Assembly: GCA_027365345.1 (NCBI GenBank)
Contig: DAHXNO010000177.1
Location: forward strand, 1 to 63,312
Source: Granulicella sp.
GTDB lineage: Bacteria > Acidobacteriota > Terriglobia > Terriglobales > Acidobacteriaceae
DNA length: 63,312 nt
Reading direction: 5' to 3'
Part shown: positions 16,132 through 27,100 of the stretch, in pieces
How positions within the stretch are numbered: the stretch's first letter is position 1
Layout: each line of letters begins with the position of its first letter
Program-made: the position numbers and the translations under genes
The notes under the pieces: generated by a model
Told to the model about the DNA's origin: nothing
Databases searched by the model: none
Seen by the model: the letters and a program-made list of their open reading frames with translations, nothing else

Positions 16132-16953
16132 ATGTCTGTAAGCTATCCAATCCGGTATCCGAATCTGCAAGGGATGATGGATCTGTTCCGGTCCATGATC
16201 AATGACGACGGGGCAGGAGCAGACGGGCCGCAGGGCGGCTTGATTGCGACCAACACGGCTCCGTTTACGCTGCCGTTTTTGAATGCGGCGATTCGCTGGG
16301 TGTATCGAAAGCTGCGCAGTGTGGGCGACCCGGCGCTGATCCTGGACAACTATATTCTGCTGGGGCTGCCGGCGCTGGCGAAGCCGGATCCCACGGTGCA
16401 GGTGAGTCTGGGTTTTTTGAGTTACTTTGACGGATTCCAGAACTGGCCGCAGTGGACACTGCCGGCAGGAGCGATGGGAGTGGATCGGGTGTGGGAGCGA
16501 GTGAACGGCTCGCTCTCTGACTTTGCTCCGTTGCAAGCGGCTCCGGATGGATTGCCGCCGCTGTACCAGAGCGGGGTGAACAGGATGTACGAGTGGCGCG
16601 GAAACGCGCTGTGGATGCCGGGAGCGTTGCAGAGCGTGGATCTGCGGCTGCGGTGCAAGATTGCGCTGCCGCCGATTCTGGGGGACAGCCTGAACTTCTG
16701 CACGACCTATGTTCCGGTACTGGACTCGCAGGATGCGATTGTGGACCGGATGCTGGTGCTGTATGCGCGGCGGTTTGCGCCGGAGCAGTTGGCGGCGGCA
16801 TCAGCAGCCAGCCAAGGCGTGGATGGAAACGGCGGAAGCATGGGCGAGCTGATGCTGCAGACGGTGCGCGCCGCGCAGCGGCAGGAGAATATGCGGCGAG
16901 AGTTTGGCCAAGAGGCGGTTGGAAACTTTGTGCAGTGGAATAACGATCTTTAG
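16132..16953 (+). CDS. Putative head-tail connector protein
   Basis: 273 residues with GTGAGGAG upstream. The N-terminus has ISYPNLQGMMDLFRSMIND-like sequence and TLPFLNAAIRWVYRKLRSVG. The middle contains MEWRGNALWMPGALQSVDLRLR-type sequence, and the C-terminal third is helical with Gln and Ala (VRAAQRQENMRREFGQEAV). The first helical part resembles gp4/gp6-like adaptor proteins that extend the portal ring in podo- and siphoviruses, but the match is by position and general form only. Confidence 0.45.
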   Translation: MSVSYPIRYPNLQGMMDLFRSMINDDGAGADGPQGGLIATNTAPFTLPFLNAAIRWVYRKLRSVGDPALILDNYILLGLPALAKPDPTVQVSLGFLSYFDGFQNWPQWTLPAGAMGVDRVWERVNGSLSDFAPLQAAPDGLPPLYQSGVNRMYEWRGNALWMPGALQSVDLRLRCKIALPPILGDSLNFCTTYVPVLDSQDAIVDRMLVLYARRFAPEQLAAASAASQGVDGNGGSMGELMLQTVRAAQRQENMRREFGQEAVGNFVQWNNDL

Positions 16954-16971
16954 AGGATCACAAGGGAGAAG

Positions 16972-17337
16972 ATGATGGCGGAAGCAACATTGACACTGAC
17001 GGTGAATGCGGAGCCCGCAGGCGTGGACAACACGCAGCGGCATCAGGTTCTGTTTGGGACTGCGGCTTTGAGCACGGGCGGCGATTATGCGACGAACGGC
17101 ATTCCGTGCACGTTCAGCTTTTTGAATTCGGCCGGCGGCGTGTTTGTGCCCAACTTCCTGACGCCGACGCCGGTGTGGGCGGTGTTCCAGTCGCTGGCCG
17201 GAGGGACGTATCAGTATCTCTATGACACGGTGCATCAGACGCTGCGCATCTACCAGGCAGGCGTGGAGTTGGCCAGCGGAGCAGCGATTAGCGCCGACAC
17301 GATCGGCTTTCGGTTTGAGTTTCTGCGAGGCGAGTAA
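16972..17337 (+). CDS. Small phage structural protein
   Basis: 121 residues; ATGs at 16972 and 16975 share CAAGGGAGA upstream. It is beta-rich throughout (LTLTVNAEPAGVDNTQRHQ, GGTYQYLYDTVHQTLRIYQ). The size and position just before the giant tail protein suggest a tail or neck component. No family is recognised. Confidence 0.5.
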   Translation: MMAEATLTLTVNAEPAGVDNTQRHQVLFGTAALSTGGDYATNGIPCTFSFLNSAGGVFVPNFLTPTPVWAVFQSLAGGTYQYLYDTVHQTLRIYQAGVELASGAAISADTIGFRFEFLRGE

Positions 17338-17343
17338 GAGCGT

Positions 17344-20300
17344 ATGTATAACATCAATCCGGCGGTTCAGTCCGTGGGTCTGGACACCTATGGAGGGCTG
17401 ATCGCGATGATTCGCCCGGAGGATCTTCCGGAGGGAGCGAGTCCGCGTAACTATGACATGGACTTTCTGGTGGGGAACGCGCAGACGCGCGCTCCGCTGC
17501 AGAGCGTTTATAGTTACGCGGCGGCCAGCTCCGGACCGAACCGAGGCCAGGCTGCGGTGAGTTCGACGTGGAGTGAGCCCAGCGCGGTGCTGAGCGGCGG
17601 GAGCGGCTATGCGAGCGTAAATCCTGCCGGGGCGAATCTGCTGACGGTGACTGAGTTCGGATTCAATCTGCCGGAGACGGTGACGCCGACGGGGATCACA
17701 GTGGTGATCTCCGGGTTTTGCAGCTCTGTGGTGACGCTCTCTGTACAGTTGCTGAAGGCCGGCGTGGCGGTGGGGACGCCGAGCACGGTGGCTTTGCCGG
17801 GGGTGCTGGGGACGGTTACGGTGGGTGGAGCGAGCGATCTTTGGGGATCGTCGTTTGGGTCCAGCGACATCAACAATGAGCAGTTTGGAGTTCAGATCTC
17901 CGCGGCGTCACCGTTCAGCGGAGCGCAGGCGCTGCTGAACAACGTGACGGTGCAGGTGGGCCAGACCACAGCGAATGCAAACTTCAACTTTCTTACTACG
18001 TTTGTGAAGCAGGACGGGAGCGTGCAGAACCTGTCCCTGGATGCGGACGGAAACTTCTGGATGGAGGATGTGACGAACCAGCCCGGTGTGCTGACGCTGC
18101 TGTTCAGCGGGGTGACGCCGGGATCGTTTGCCAGCGGCGTGAATGGACAAGGGGTGGAGTACCTGGCCTTCCATAACCTGACTACAGGCAGCGATGTTCC
18201 GCGGCAGTACACAGGAGCGTGGACGGACAGGATCTCTCAGGTGGGTCCGGGCGCTTCGCCGGTGTTTGCCGCCTCCAGCGCGTCGACGACCAGTTATGCG
18301 ATTGAGAGCATTACGCAACCGGCAGGGAAGAGCTGGGGGTATGCGTACTTTTTGCAGTCCACGGGGCCGGGTTCGACCCAGCCGGGCAATGTGGTGACGG
18401 TGTACTACGCGGATTCGACAGAGACTGGTGAAGATACGACGCTGGTGAACGCGTTCAACAGCGGCAATGCGGTGTATCTGTATACCTCGTTTACGGGAGT
18501 GGCGGAGCCGCAGGGGCCGACGACGGTGCAGGTGACGAGCGTGGGGTTGGCTTCTCCCCCAGGGCAGCCGCGGCAGTTTTATTACTACACGTACGTTGTG
18601 CCCACCAGCCAGTATCTGTTCTATGCCGGGAGCGGGAATGCGAACTATACGGCCAACTACCAGATCACGCTGGCGACGATGAGTACGGCAGAGCCGGTGC
18701 CGCAGCTCTCGACAGGATCAAGCGCCGTGGTGACGGGAAGCTCTGTGGCGGCGTGGGATGCGACCTGGCCGATTGCGCAGACGCTGAACTCCGGCTCAGT
18801 GGCGATTACGCAGACCAGCCTGACGGGCGGCGTGGCGACGTATAGCTATGCGGTGATCTCTGGCGCGAACCCCAGCGCGGGACAACTGGTGACCATTACC
18901 GGGACGTTGAACGCCAATGGAGCGCTGAACGGGGTGAATATGACGATCGCCACGGTGAGCGGCAGCAACATTGGCAGCTTTACGATTGATGGCTTTTCCG
19001 CGGTGACCAACTATGGCGCGCAGCAGGAGGAGGGCCAGGCGACGACGGCCGGGACAGAGTTCTGCTTTGATCCGGGGCTGCTGACGCTGGGCAGTTCGAC
19101 TTCGCCGATCTACGGCGATGGCAGCGGCGGCGAGATGACGGTGACGGGGGTGGGACAGTACATCAGCCCCGGGACCAAGCAGGGTGTGGTGTTCTTTATT
19201 ACTCGCAATGGATATTACACCGCGCCGAGCCCTCCGGTGACCTTTGATATTCCAGACAATACGACTGCGATTGTGGCCTCGCAGATTCCGATTGGACCAC
19301 CGAATGTGGTGGGACGAGGGATTGCGTTTACTGAGTCTGGAGCGAACGGCGTGCCGGGAGGAAACTTCTTTACGCTGCCCACCGCGGTGCAGTACATCGT
19401 GGAGGGGACGACGTATACGGCCACCAGCCTGTTTGTAATGGACAATGTTTCTACCACGGCGACCTTTGCGTTTCCGGACACGGAGCTGGTGCAGGCCGAG
19501 GCGATTGATGTCTACGGCAACAATCTGTTCAACCTGATTGAGATAGGCAATCCGGGATGGATTGTGCGGTATGCCGATCGCAATGCGTATGGGCTGTGCC
19601 AGGATAAGGTGCAGAACTTCAACAATCTGAGCTTTGACGGAGGGTACCTGCCCGGCGGGCAGTTGAAGCCGCTGGGATGGGCGGCGGCGGATGGGTATGG
19701 GAGCCTGCTGGTCTCACCGGTGTTCGGCAATAGTTACTACATCAAGAACTCCACGACGGCGACGCTGGCACAGGCGGGGCTGATCAAGCAGACGGCCTAT
19801 CAGGATGCGTATTTGCAGCCGATTCTGGATCCCAATACGCTGTACAGCGTGCGGGTGACTGCGTGTGCTCCCGCAGGCATGACAGCCGGGAGACTGGTGG
19901 TTGCGCTGGTGAGCAACGGCGTGACGTGTGGGCAGTTCAGCCTTTCGCTGGGGCAACTTTCTACGCAGATGCAGACCGTGACCGGAACGCTGCTTACGAG
20001 CGCGTTCCGCACGGTGCCGGAAGGGTTGACGCTGGAGGTGTACGCGAGCGAGCTGGCCGCTGGAGCGGATGTGGAGATAGACCGGATAGAGATCTTCCAG
20101 ACCAACGCGCCGGTGGATGCGACCAACGTCTACTTTAGCTACGCCGGTCAGTTGGAGAGTGTGGACGCTGTGACGGGCGTGGTGGGGTTTACCAGCGAGA
20201 ATCAGCAGCCGGTGAACGGAGCGGTGGTGATGTATGACACTTTTTATGCGCTGAAGCAGAGCAGCATGTATGCTTTGCAGTCCAGCGGCAACCTGGAGCC

Positions 20301-21285
20301 GAGCGACTGGAATGAACCAGAGGTAGCGCAGCGAGCAGGCGCGTGCGGGATCAACGCGTACGACTTTGGCTCGCAGTGGCTGGTGGAGGCTTGCCGGAAC
20401 GGGCTGTATCTGTTTGAGGGCGGCCAGCCGGGAAGGATTATGGAAGAGATCTTTCCGATCTGGAATGGGATCAACTGGTCGGCAGGAAGTTCGATCTGGG
20501 TGAAGGTGGATGTAACCAATCGCAGGCTGTATGTGGGCGTGCCGTTGCCTACGCCGAACTTCTGGCTGCCCGATGCGGCGCCGAATGCAGCGCCGAATGC
20601 TCCGAATGTGATTCTGATGTGCAACTACCAGGGATGCGATAGCGGAGCGCAGATTGAGAGCATGATTGGGGTGCATACGACGATGTTCGGGACGCTGATG
20701 TCTACGGACATGCGGCGAAAGTGGTCGATCTGGCAGATCCAGAGCCCGTTTGCGAATCTGGTGAGCGCCGGAGGAGCGGCGAGCGCGACGGCGAGCGGAG
20801 AGATCAACATTCTGGATGGCGAGGTGCGGTTTTGCAATGGGATGGGTAACTCGAAGATCTACCGTCTGAAGACGCAGCTTGCGCCAGGTGAGATTCCGAC
20901 CGATGATGGGGTGACGATCAACTCGCTGTACACAACCTATGGTTGGGTGGGTGCGAATAAAGCTGCACAGATGCCGCTGCTGGGCCTGTTCCGCAAACTG
21001 TGGAGCTACATTACGCACCAGGTGGCAGGAGTGGGAACGCTGAATCTGCGTCTGCTGCCGAATACGCTGCTGGGGCCGACCGACAGCGCTGCGGGCTACT
21101 ACCCGTGGACGGTGCCGGGAGGGTTTCCGCTCACGGATCCTTGCCTCCAGATCCATGAGGCTCCGCTGAACTTTGCGGCGACGAGGACGTTTCTGGAGTT
21201 TTCAACGACGGGGAGGATGGAGATCAGCAATGTGGTGCTGACGGGCAAGAAGCATCCGCACAACATGTTGACAGGGGTGAGGTGA
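17344..21285 (+). CDS. Very large virion protein (1313 residues)
   Basis: The N-terminus (YGGLIAMIRPEDLPEGASPRN, then YDMDFLVGNAQTRAP) resembles the start of short-tail hub or stabilisation proteins. The body is Ser/Thr/Gly/Val-rich beta structure with repeated Ig-like blocks. The last ~250 residues contain a globular region (WNGINWSAGSSIWVKVDVTNR, WSIWQIQSPFANLV). No coiled coil of tape-measure type is present. It lies between connector genes and small tail genes and ends with a TGATG overlap. A major tail-tube/hub component is the best reading; exact role uncertain. Confidence 0.5.
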   Translation: MYNINPAVQSVGLDTYGGLIAMIRPEDLPEGASPRNYDMDFLVGNAQTRAPLQSVYSYAAASSGPNRGQAAVSSTWSEPSAVLSGGSGYASVNPAGANLLTVTEFGFNLPETVTPTGITVVISGFCSSVVTLSVQLLKAGVAVGTPSTVALPGVLGTVTVGGASDLWGSSFGSSDINNEQFGVQISAASPFSGAQALLNNVTVQVGQTTANANFNFLTTFVKQDGSVQNLSLDADGNFWMEDVTNQPGVLTLLFSGVTPGSFASGVNGQGVEYLAFHNLTTGSDVPRQYTGAWTDRISQVGPGASPVFAASSASTTSYAIESITQPAGKSWGYAYFLQSTGPGSTQPGNVVTVYYADSTETGEDTTLVNAFNSGNAVYLYTSFTGVAEPQGPTTVQVTSVGLASPPGQPRQFYYYTYVVPTSQYLFYAGSGNANYTANYQITLATMSTAEPVPQLSTGSSAVVTGSSVAAWDATWPIAQTLNSGSVAITQTSLTGGVATYSYAVISGANPSAGQLVTITGTLNANGALNGVNMTIATVSGSNIGSFTIDGFSAVTNYGAQQEEGQATTAGTEFCFDPGLLTLGSSTSPIYGDGSGGEMTVTGVGQYISPGTKQGVVFFITRNGYYTAPSPPVTFDIPDNTTAIVASQIPIGPPNVVGRGIAFTESGANGVPGGNFFTLPTAVQYIVEGTTYTATSLFVMDNVSTTATFAFPDTELVQAEAIDVYGNNLFNLIEIGNPGWIVRYADRNAYGLCQDKVQNFNNLSFDGGYLPGGQLKPLGWAAADGYGSLLVSPVFGNSYYIKNSTTATLAQAGLIKQTAYQDAYLQPILDPNTLYSVRVTACAPAGMTAGRLVVALVSNGVTCGQFSLSLGQLSTQMQTVTGTLLTSAFRTVPEGLTLEVYASELAAGADVEIDRIEIFQTNAPVDATNVYFSYAGQLESVDAVTGVVGFTSENQQPVNGAVVMYDTFYALKQSSMYALQSSGNLEPSDWNEPEVAQRAGACGINAYDFGSQWLVEACRNGLYLFEGGQPGRIMEEIFPIWNGINWSAGSSIWVKVDVTNRRLYVGVPLPTPNFWLPDAAPNAAPNAPNVILMCNYQGCDSGAQIESMIGVHTTMFGTLMSTDMRRKWSIWQIQSPFANLVSAGGAASATASGEINILDGEVRFCNGMGNSKIYRLKTQLAPGEIPTDDGVTINSLYTTYGWVGANKAAQMPLLGLFRKLWSYITHQVAGVGTLNLRLLPNTLLGPTDSAAGYYPWTVPGGFPLTDPCLQIHEAPLNFAATRTFLEFSTTGRMEISNVVLTGKKHPHNMLTGVR

Positions 21286-21872
21286 TGGCGAATCTGGATG
21301 GCGGCGAGCTGCTCTCTGAAGTGGAGCAGGCGTGGCCGAAGCTGGGTGTGCTGCTGCGCACGAAGTTTCAGACCGCGGTGAACACGGTGGCGCAGGCGGC
21401 TGGAGTGGCTGCGGTGGGGCAGGTGAGCACGCCGAGTTCGCCGCAGGGTGTGAATGTGGCGGTGGCAGGCGAGATGATGCACGTCTCAATTACGGACAAT
21501 GCTCCACTACAACGCGGGATTCGTTACTTCACGGAGGTGGCGAACAATCCCAGCTTTACGCAGCCGATTGTGATTGACCATGGAGCGAGCCGGACCAGCC
21601 ATCCGTTTCCTTTGCCGACGATGGATTCCGGCGGCAATGCGCAGAGCTGGTACGTGCGCAGCTACTCCCAGATGCCGGGCAGCCAGCCGAGCGCGCCCGT
21701 GGTGTACGGCGGGGACTCTCCGACGGCGGTGAAGATGGCAGGGAGCACGCAACTGACACTGTTGCCTTCTACGGGGAGCGGAACGGCGAGCGGCAACGGG
21801 CAGCAGGGAGGAAGCGGACTGGGAAAGACGCTGCTGCGCGGCGCGCCGGCAGCGGCGAAAAGGACGGTGTGA
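21285..21872 (+). CDS. Phage structural protein, unknown
   Basis: 195 residues; ATG 21285 shares its A with the stop of the preceding gene. The N-terminus is helical (LLSEVEQAWPKLGVLLRTKF). The middle has beta sequence with ITDNAPLQRGIRYFTEVANN, and the C-terminus is low-complexity Gly/Ser/Gln. No family is recognised. Coupling to the large virion protein suggests a tail component. Confidence 0.55.
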   Translation: MANLDGGELLSEVEQAWPKLGVLLRTKFQTAVNTVAQAAGVAAVGQVSTPSSPQGVNVAVAGEMMHVSITDNAPLQRGIRYFTEVANNPSFTQPIVIDHGASRTSHPFPLPTMDSGGNAQSWYVRSYSQMPGSQPSAPVVYGGDSPTAVKMAGSTQLTLLPSTGSGTASGNGQQGGSGLGKTLLRGAPAAAKRTV

Positions 21873-21873
21873 G

Positions 21874-22257
21874 GTGATTCGGGATCTGGTAGCGGAGGAT
21901 GTTGCAGCGTTGCGGGCGATCTATGGGCGGCAAGGAATCGACTATACGTTTCCGGAGCTGGGCGATGCGCTGTTTTTTGTGAAGAAGGTGAAGGTGGACG
22001 AGGGAGGGATTGCCGGCGCAGGAGTGCTGAAGTTATGCGCCGAGTCCATGCTGCTTTTGGAGCCGGGGCGGAGGCCGCAAGAGAAGCTGGAGACGGTGCG
22101 GCAGTTGCAGGCGGCGGTGTTGGCGGAGGCCAGGATGCGCGGGCTGGATGCGGTCCACGCGGCCATCCCGGAGATTGGGTTTGATAAGCGGCTGGTGCAG
22201 TTGGGCTGGGAGAAAGACCGGCCGGGCTGGCATCTATGGACACGGAGAACACGATGA
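21874..22257 (+). CDS. GNAT-fold-like phage protein
   Basis: 127 residues from GTG 21874. The layout follows GNAT acetyltransferases: IRDLVAEDVAALRAIYGRQG (first strand and helix), FFVKKVKVDEGGIAGAGVLKL (central strands), RQLQAAVLAEARMRGLDAVHA (helix 3), and a final GFDKRLVQLGWEKDRPGWHLW. The R/Q-x-x-G-x-G/A acetyl-CoA loop is degenerate (EPGRRPQEKLE). Small GNAT-like proteins occur in tail modules of several phages with unknown roles. It overlaps the next start (ATGA at 22254). Confidence 0.6.
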   Translation: MIRDLVAEDVAALRAIYGRQGIDYTFPELGDALFFVKKVKVDEGGIAGAGVLKLCAESMLLLEPGRRPQEKLETVRQLQAAVLAEARMRGLDAVHAAIPEIGFDKRLVQLGWEKDRPGWHLWTRRTR

Positions 22258-22802
22258 GATCAGCAACAGGCCAAGCAGCCAATGCCGCCACGACGGCGGC
22301 CAACACAAGCTCCGGACTGGGAGCAGCGGCGGGTGGAATCTCCAGCACGCTGACACCGTTTTTGACGGGAGAGTTGGCGAATCCGCAGGGGTATAGCCAG
22401 CAGGGTTTGAGCAGCATGCTGGCAGCGGCCGACGCCGGCGCGGGCGGAGCGACCTCTGCGATTGCGGGAAGAGCGATGCAGAATGCCGCCCAGACACACA
22501 ACAGTGGAAGCCTTTCCGCAGTGCTGGATGACGCGGCGCGGCAGCGCACGAAGGCAGCGGCCGGGGCCAGCGAGGGGATTGCAGCGCAAGACGCGAACCT
22601 GCAGCAGCAACAGCAGCAGGCGGCAGCGCACCAGTTGCAGGGATTGTATGGAACCGACACCAGCGGGATGCTGCAGGCCGCCGGACAACAGGCTGGAGAC
22701 ATCAATGCCGAGACCAACGCGAACAACTCTGGATGGTTGCAGCAGGCGACGGGCCTGATGGAGGGGCTGGGAAGCCTGGGATTCCGACCAGGAATGAAGT
22801 GA
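22254..22802 (+). CDS. Ala/Gln-rich virion protein
   Basis: 182 residues coupled to the GNAT-like gene by an ATGA overlap. It is dominated by Ala, Gly, Ser and Gln, with a Gln run and helices (AAGQQAGDINAETNANNSGW, TGLMEGLGSLGFRPG). Such composition and position recall internal or ejected virion proteins of short-tailed phages, which are small, helical and rich in small residues. No direct family recognised. Confidence 0.45.
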   Translation: MRSATGQAANAATTAANTSSGLGAAAGGISSTLTPFLTGELANPQGYSQQGLSSMLAAADAGAGGATSAIAGRAMQNAAQTHNSGSLSAVLDDAARQRTKAAAGASEGIAAQDANLQQQQQQAAAHQLQGLYGTDTSGMLQAAGQQAGDINAETNANNSGWLQQATGLMEGLGSLGFRPGMK

Positions 22803-22927
22803 TGGCGCCAGCTCGCTTCCCTTTTGTGGTGTTCCTGGGCCGAGGAGTGGTTGGTAATGCGTAGAACGAGAGTTTGGAGCTGGAGACAACAGCCCTGACG
22901 CAGGGCGCGTGGTTACAAGGAGAAGAT

Positions 22928-23617
22928 ATGCCTGCATTTAATTCATCGCCGTTTGGACCTGCCGTGCAGTTGCTCTATGCCGGGGTTCCGGTCTACCTGT
23001 TCGGGAGCTGGGGGCAGGACCATTCGCCCAGCCAGATGTATGTGACCTCTGTGGCGGTGACCGATGATGTGGCCACGCTTGGCGTGACAGTGTATGGAGG
23101 CGCGATACCGACTGTGGGATCGTTGATCAGCGTGCAGGGTACGCAGACCAGCAGTGGCGTGTTCAATGTCGTCGGTCAGGAGTTGACGGCGGTGAACATC
23201 GCGGCGAATGGGGTGGGAAGCGTATCCTTTGCGCTGACAGCGGCGAATGTGGCGAGCACCCCGGATGCCGGTGTGGCGATTGTGCCGCAGCCGGAGGTTC
23301 CTGAGGCGCTGAGCAGCAGCACCGGCGCAAGCGTGGCGGTGGCCATGGCCAATAGCAGCTTTGGAGGGGATCTGGATCGCACGGTGACGGCGGTCTGCGA
23401 GTTCACTGCGTTGCCGACGACAGCGACCGTGAGCCTGCAGGGCTCGATGTTTCTTGATCCGGCACAGTTTGTGACCATTGGCACGATTGCGACGGTGGCC
23501 GATGGAGCGGTGACAAGCAATGGGGTGACGGTGACCGAGAAGTGGCTGTTCTATCGCGCGCTGCCCAGCGGCGTGACCGGGAGCGGAGAGTTTACCTGCA
23601 AGATTACAGGGGCGTAA
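22928..23617 (+). CDS. Phage tail-associated beta protein
   Basis: 229 residues from ATG 22928 with CAAGGAGAAG at ideal distance. The sequence is a series of short beta strands with Val/Thr/Gly turns (VTSVAVTDDVATLGVTVYGG, VTVTEKWLFYRALPSGVTGS). No catalytic motif. It precedes the tail fibre genes and is probably part of the baseplate or fibre attachment. Function unassigned. Confidence 0.5.
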   Translation: MPAFNSSPFGPAVQLLYAGVPVYLFGSWGQDHSPSQMYVTSVAVTDDVATLGVTVYGGAIPTVGSLISVQGTQTSSGVFNVVGQELTAVNIAANGVGSVSFALTAANVASTPDAGVAIVPQPEVPEALSSSTGASVAVAMANSSFGGDLDRTVTAVCEFTALPTTATVSLQGSMFLDPAQFVTIGTIATVADGAVTSNGVTVTEKWLFYRALPSGVTGSGEFTCKITGA

Positions 23618-23620
23618 GCG

Positions 23621-24136
23621 ATGGCCATTACACGAATCGACCGGGTTGTGCAGACGGCGCAGGGACAGGCGATTGCGGGGGCCCAGGTATATTTTTTGAC
23701 GCAGCCGGCCAATGTGGAGACGCTGACGCCGCTGGCCAGCGTGTACAGCGACACGAGCGGGACACCGGGGAGCAATCCGCAACAGACGGATGGGCTGGGG
23801 CAGATAGGGTGCTACCTGGAGAACACAGAGCTCTATACGATGGTGGTGCAGGCTCCGCAGATTGAGCAGCAGGTGTATCCGGACCAAAGCCTGGCCGGAG
23901 GAGCCGGTACAGGCGTAACTCCGTTTGGGCAGACGCCAGCAGGAGTAATCAACGGAACGAACGTGACCTTTACCCTGACGGTTGCTCCGGCAACATTGTT
24001 TATTTTGCAGTACAACTCCGCTGTGCTGGTGGAGGGTGTTGGTTATTCGACGGCGGTTGTCAACGGGGTGTTTACGATTACGCTGGCCGTGGCGCCACAA
24101 CCAGGAGATGTGCTTTATGCCTTTGGTCTACTTTAG
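23621..24136 (+). CDS. Tail fibre adaptor-like protein
   Basis: 171 residues. The N-terminal half (VVQTAQGQAIAGAQVYFLTQ) resembles carboxypeptidase-regulatory or bacterial Ig-like beta sandwiches used in fibres. The C-terminal half contains GVINGTNVTFTLTVAPATLF and AVLVEGVGYSTAVVNGVFTI, a pattern common in phage fibre-attachment domains. It overlaps the next gene by 20 bases. Confidence 0.5.
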   Translation: MAITRIDRVVQTAQGQAIAGAQVYFLTQPANVETLTPLASVYSDTSGTPGSNPQQTDGLGQIGCYLENTELYTMVVQAPQIEQQVYPDQSLAGGAGTGVTPFGQTPAGVINGTNVTFTLTVAPATLFILQYNSAVLVEGVGYSTAVVNGVFTITLAVAPQPGDVLYAFGLL

Positions 24137-27100
24137 CGAACAGTTAGGCTGCACCGGGACGCGCTGTGGAGGGATTGCTAAGGCGGTACGCAGGTTGAGG
24201 CGCGGTGTAAGGAATCGCTTACCGAGCGTCGCGGTGAGCGTTGCTGTACTGTTCGGTTCGGGCTGCGCGCAGTCTGCCCTGGCGCAGGCGATCAACCTTG
24301 GCCCGCAGGTGAAGGGTGTTCTGCCCGTCGGGAATGGTGGTTTTGGCATCGATACGCAGGGGCTAACCGGATGCCCGGCAGAGAACAACGGGGTGTGGAC
24401 CGTGAGCGCGGCGAATTGCGCTACAGCGGGAAACGGCGTCAACGCGATCCAAGGGCCATCCGGCATGACGACCGGAACGGTGTATCTGACCGGGAACGCG
24501 GTTTCGCAGTCTGGAAGCACGTTTACGATTACCAACAGCGGCGGGACGTTGACGAACCTCAACACAGGGACCTGGCCGAGCTGGCTGACGCCAACGATTA
24601 CCACCGGCACGACGACGCCCACGCTTTCCGTGAGCGCGACTTCGATTCCGAATTCTGCTCTCGCCGGCCCTTTTGTGCAACAGGTGACTGGGCCCTCGAG
24701 CACGGTGAATGGGAGCGTTGTTTTTACGGGCAGCGGTGTGTCGCAGTCTGGAAATACCTTTACTTTTCAGGGAAGTTGCCCATCCGGAACGTGCGTACAG
24801 ACCGATTCTGCGACGAGCCAGACGATTAACCAGAATGGGAGCAGTTTTGGGGTTTCCGTCAATAATGGCGGGACAGCGCTCAATTCGCCTATTACCGATC
24901 TCAATTTAGGGCTGAATAGCGACGGGCCTGGCTATTACGTCAACAACGGTCCCTGGGCCGGCCATTCTGCTATAGGTATTAGTTTTCTGAACAACTCTCC
25001 CGGCATTGATCAAGGCATTCATGGCAATTTTACTGACCTGAAGACAGGAGACGCAGCGTGGGAATATGACTATCTTCTTTACTATGGGGGCGCTTATTTT
25101 GGATCTGACGAGGGCTTGCAGGCGATCAATCTGAAGCCTCAACAGGTTGGCTATTTTCAGGGCACTCTAACGACGCCAACAGCGGGGAGTCTATACCAGC
25201 CAGATACTTCCAGTGCAGCGGGCTACACACAGCTTTTCACCTGGAACAGCTACTATTTCCCCGGCCCGGGTGTTCTTGCGAGTGTGACTTTGGCCTTTGT
25301 CCAGGCTCCCACTGCTCAAACTGATTATATTGTCATCTGGACGCCTAACTCCGGGAATCAGGCGACGATCAATGCTGTGCTGCCCGTTTCTGTGGCTGCA
25401 ACCACTGGGAACCAGACATTTACTTCCTCTAATTTTGGGACAGTCCATGTTCCGGCAGGCTCCTCCATTGGCTTTTACACTCCCAGCGGCCCGGGCGTGG
25501 CGTATGTTAATTCTGAGTCGGGGTCATGTTCTGCCTCCAGCGGCGTGCCTGTAGTGGGCCCTATCACTGTTCTAAACACCAATACCACTTCAGGAGCTTG
25601 CGGCGGATCTGGTGGAATCGTCATGCAGGCAATTCTCGCCGCTCCTACTACTGGGTCACAAGGGCTGGCTGTTACGGGGTTCAGTTGCAATACGCACGCA
25701 CAAGGATGCAGTGGACAGGCCGGATGGGAGTGGGCTACCGGCGGGATTCTGTTAGACATGCAGAACTCTACTCCGACGCAGGCAACGTTCGTATCTCAAC
25801 CGAATACCCTTGGAATCACGATGACTTTGGGGACCGATGCGGTGACAGAAAGTACGGCATGGGGAACCGTGGGTTCCTGTACGCCTGACAGCAATAACGC
25901 CAATAATCAGGTTCCCCAGACTGACACTTGCAATATAACTCTCGGTACAAGTCCAGCGTCCCCGGGTAACTTTGTTGCTGGACAGGACGCTTGCGTTGCA
26001 GGCTGGTATCAAGAAGAACTTCCTATTACCAGTGTCGGGACTACTGCCAGCGGCGTTCAGCAAATTACTTTCACCACATATCATAATTGGGGCGACAGCG
26101 GCTCCATTATTATGCAGGGTGGTCCCTGCGGACAGTTTGTGGTGAATAATAACAACCTGGTATCTGGAACTAACTTCTGGCCGGTCGCCTATCAGGTACT
26201 GGGAGCACTTGCAACGAACGAGATTGTTCTGGCAAATTGCGTTACCGGGGGATGTACGGGAGCAGGGACGACTCCGAATCCGGGATTATTATATTCCGGC
26301 TTGCAGAATGCTAATATTGCTTCCCTCACCAGAACGAACAATGTCGTGTCTGCATCTCCTGACACAAGTATCAGTTCCGGGGCGATAATCAATACTTTTC
26401 CCTACCCTGTAGGAGCAACAATCAATGTTACCGGCTGTACAGTGGATACAGATTTGAACGGGACTTATACTATCACCGCGAGCAGTCAAGATAACATGAA
26501 TCCAGTTTTGCAATGGGCGCAGACTGGATCTAATGAGGGGCCAGATACTACCTGCACCATCAATAGTGGTTATCCTACCTTCACCTTCTATCCCGGTGCG
26601 TTTATCAACTCTTCTTCCAGTGCAACGGGAATAACTGTCCAACAGAATCAGGTTCCATGGAACTCAGGGGATCTTATTCGTGAGGCGCCGGCTTCCACCT
26701 ATAATGAGAACGACATTGTAGTTACGCATGGCCAAAGCAGCATGCCTTACAACAATGAGTCTCAGCTTATTCTGCAAGATCTAGGGCCGTCATTAGTAAA
26801 CTCCAATATCACAGTGACGAACAATGCTGAGGGCACTGGAAGCGGTAGCTGGCTGCTGACTGCGAACGGCTCCTGGAACACCTATTTTGGGCTAAGTTAT
26901 GTGCCGCTGAATAATGGTTGCATTATCTGTGAGGGTGAAAACAATCCTGGAAAAGGATCTTATCCTCCTCCATACTATTTATTCAATGGTGGCGGAGACG
27001 GACAGATATTGGTGGATACGGTCCATCAAGGATTCTTTATACCTCAACGAGTAGATATAGGGCAGAATGCCAATGTCGGTGGGCTTGGGATCCATGGATG

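Noticed and set aside
19714-21156. A 480-codon minus-strand frame opposite the large virion protein
   Set aside because: His/Arg-rich shadow of the plus-strand gene, without ribosome-binding site or recognisable domain.
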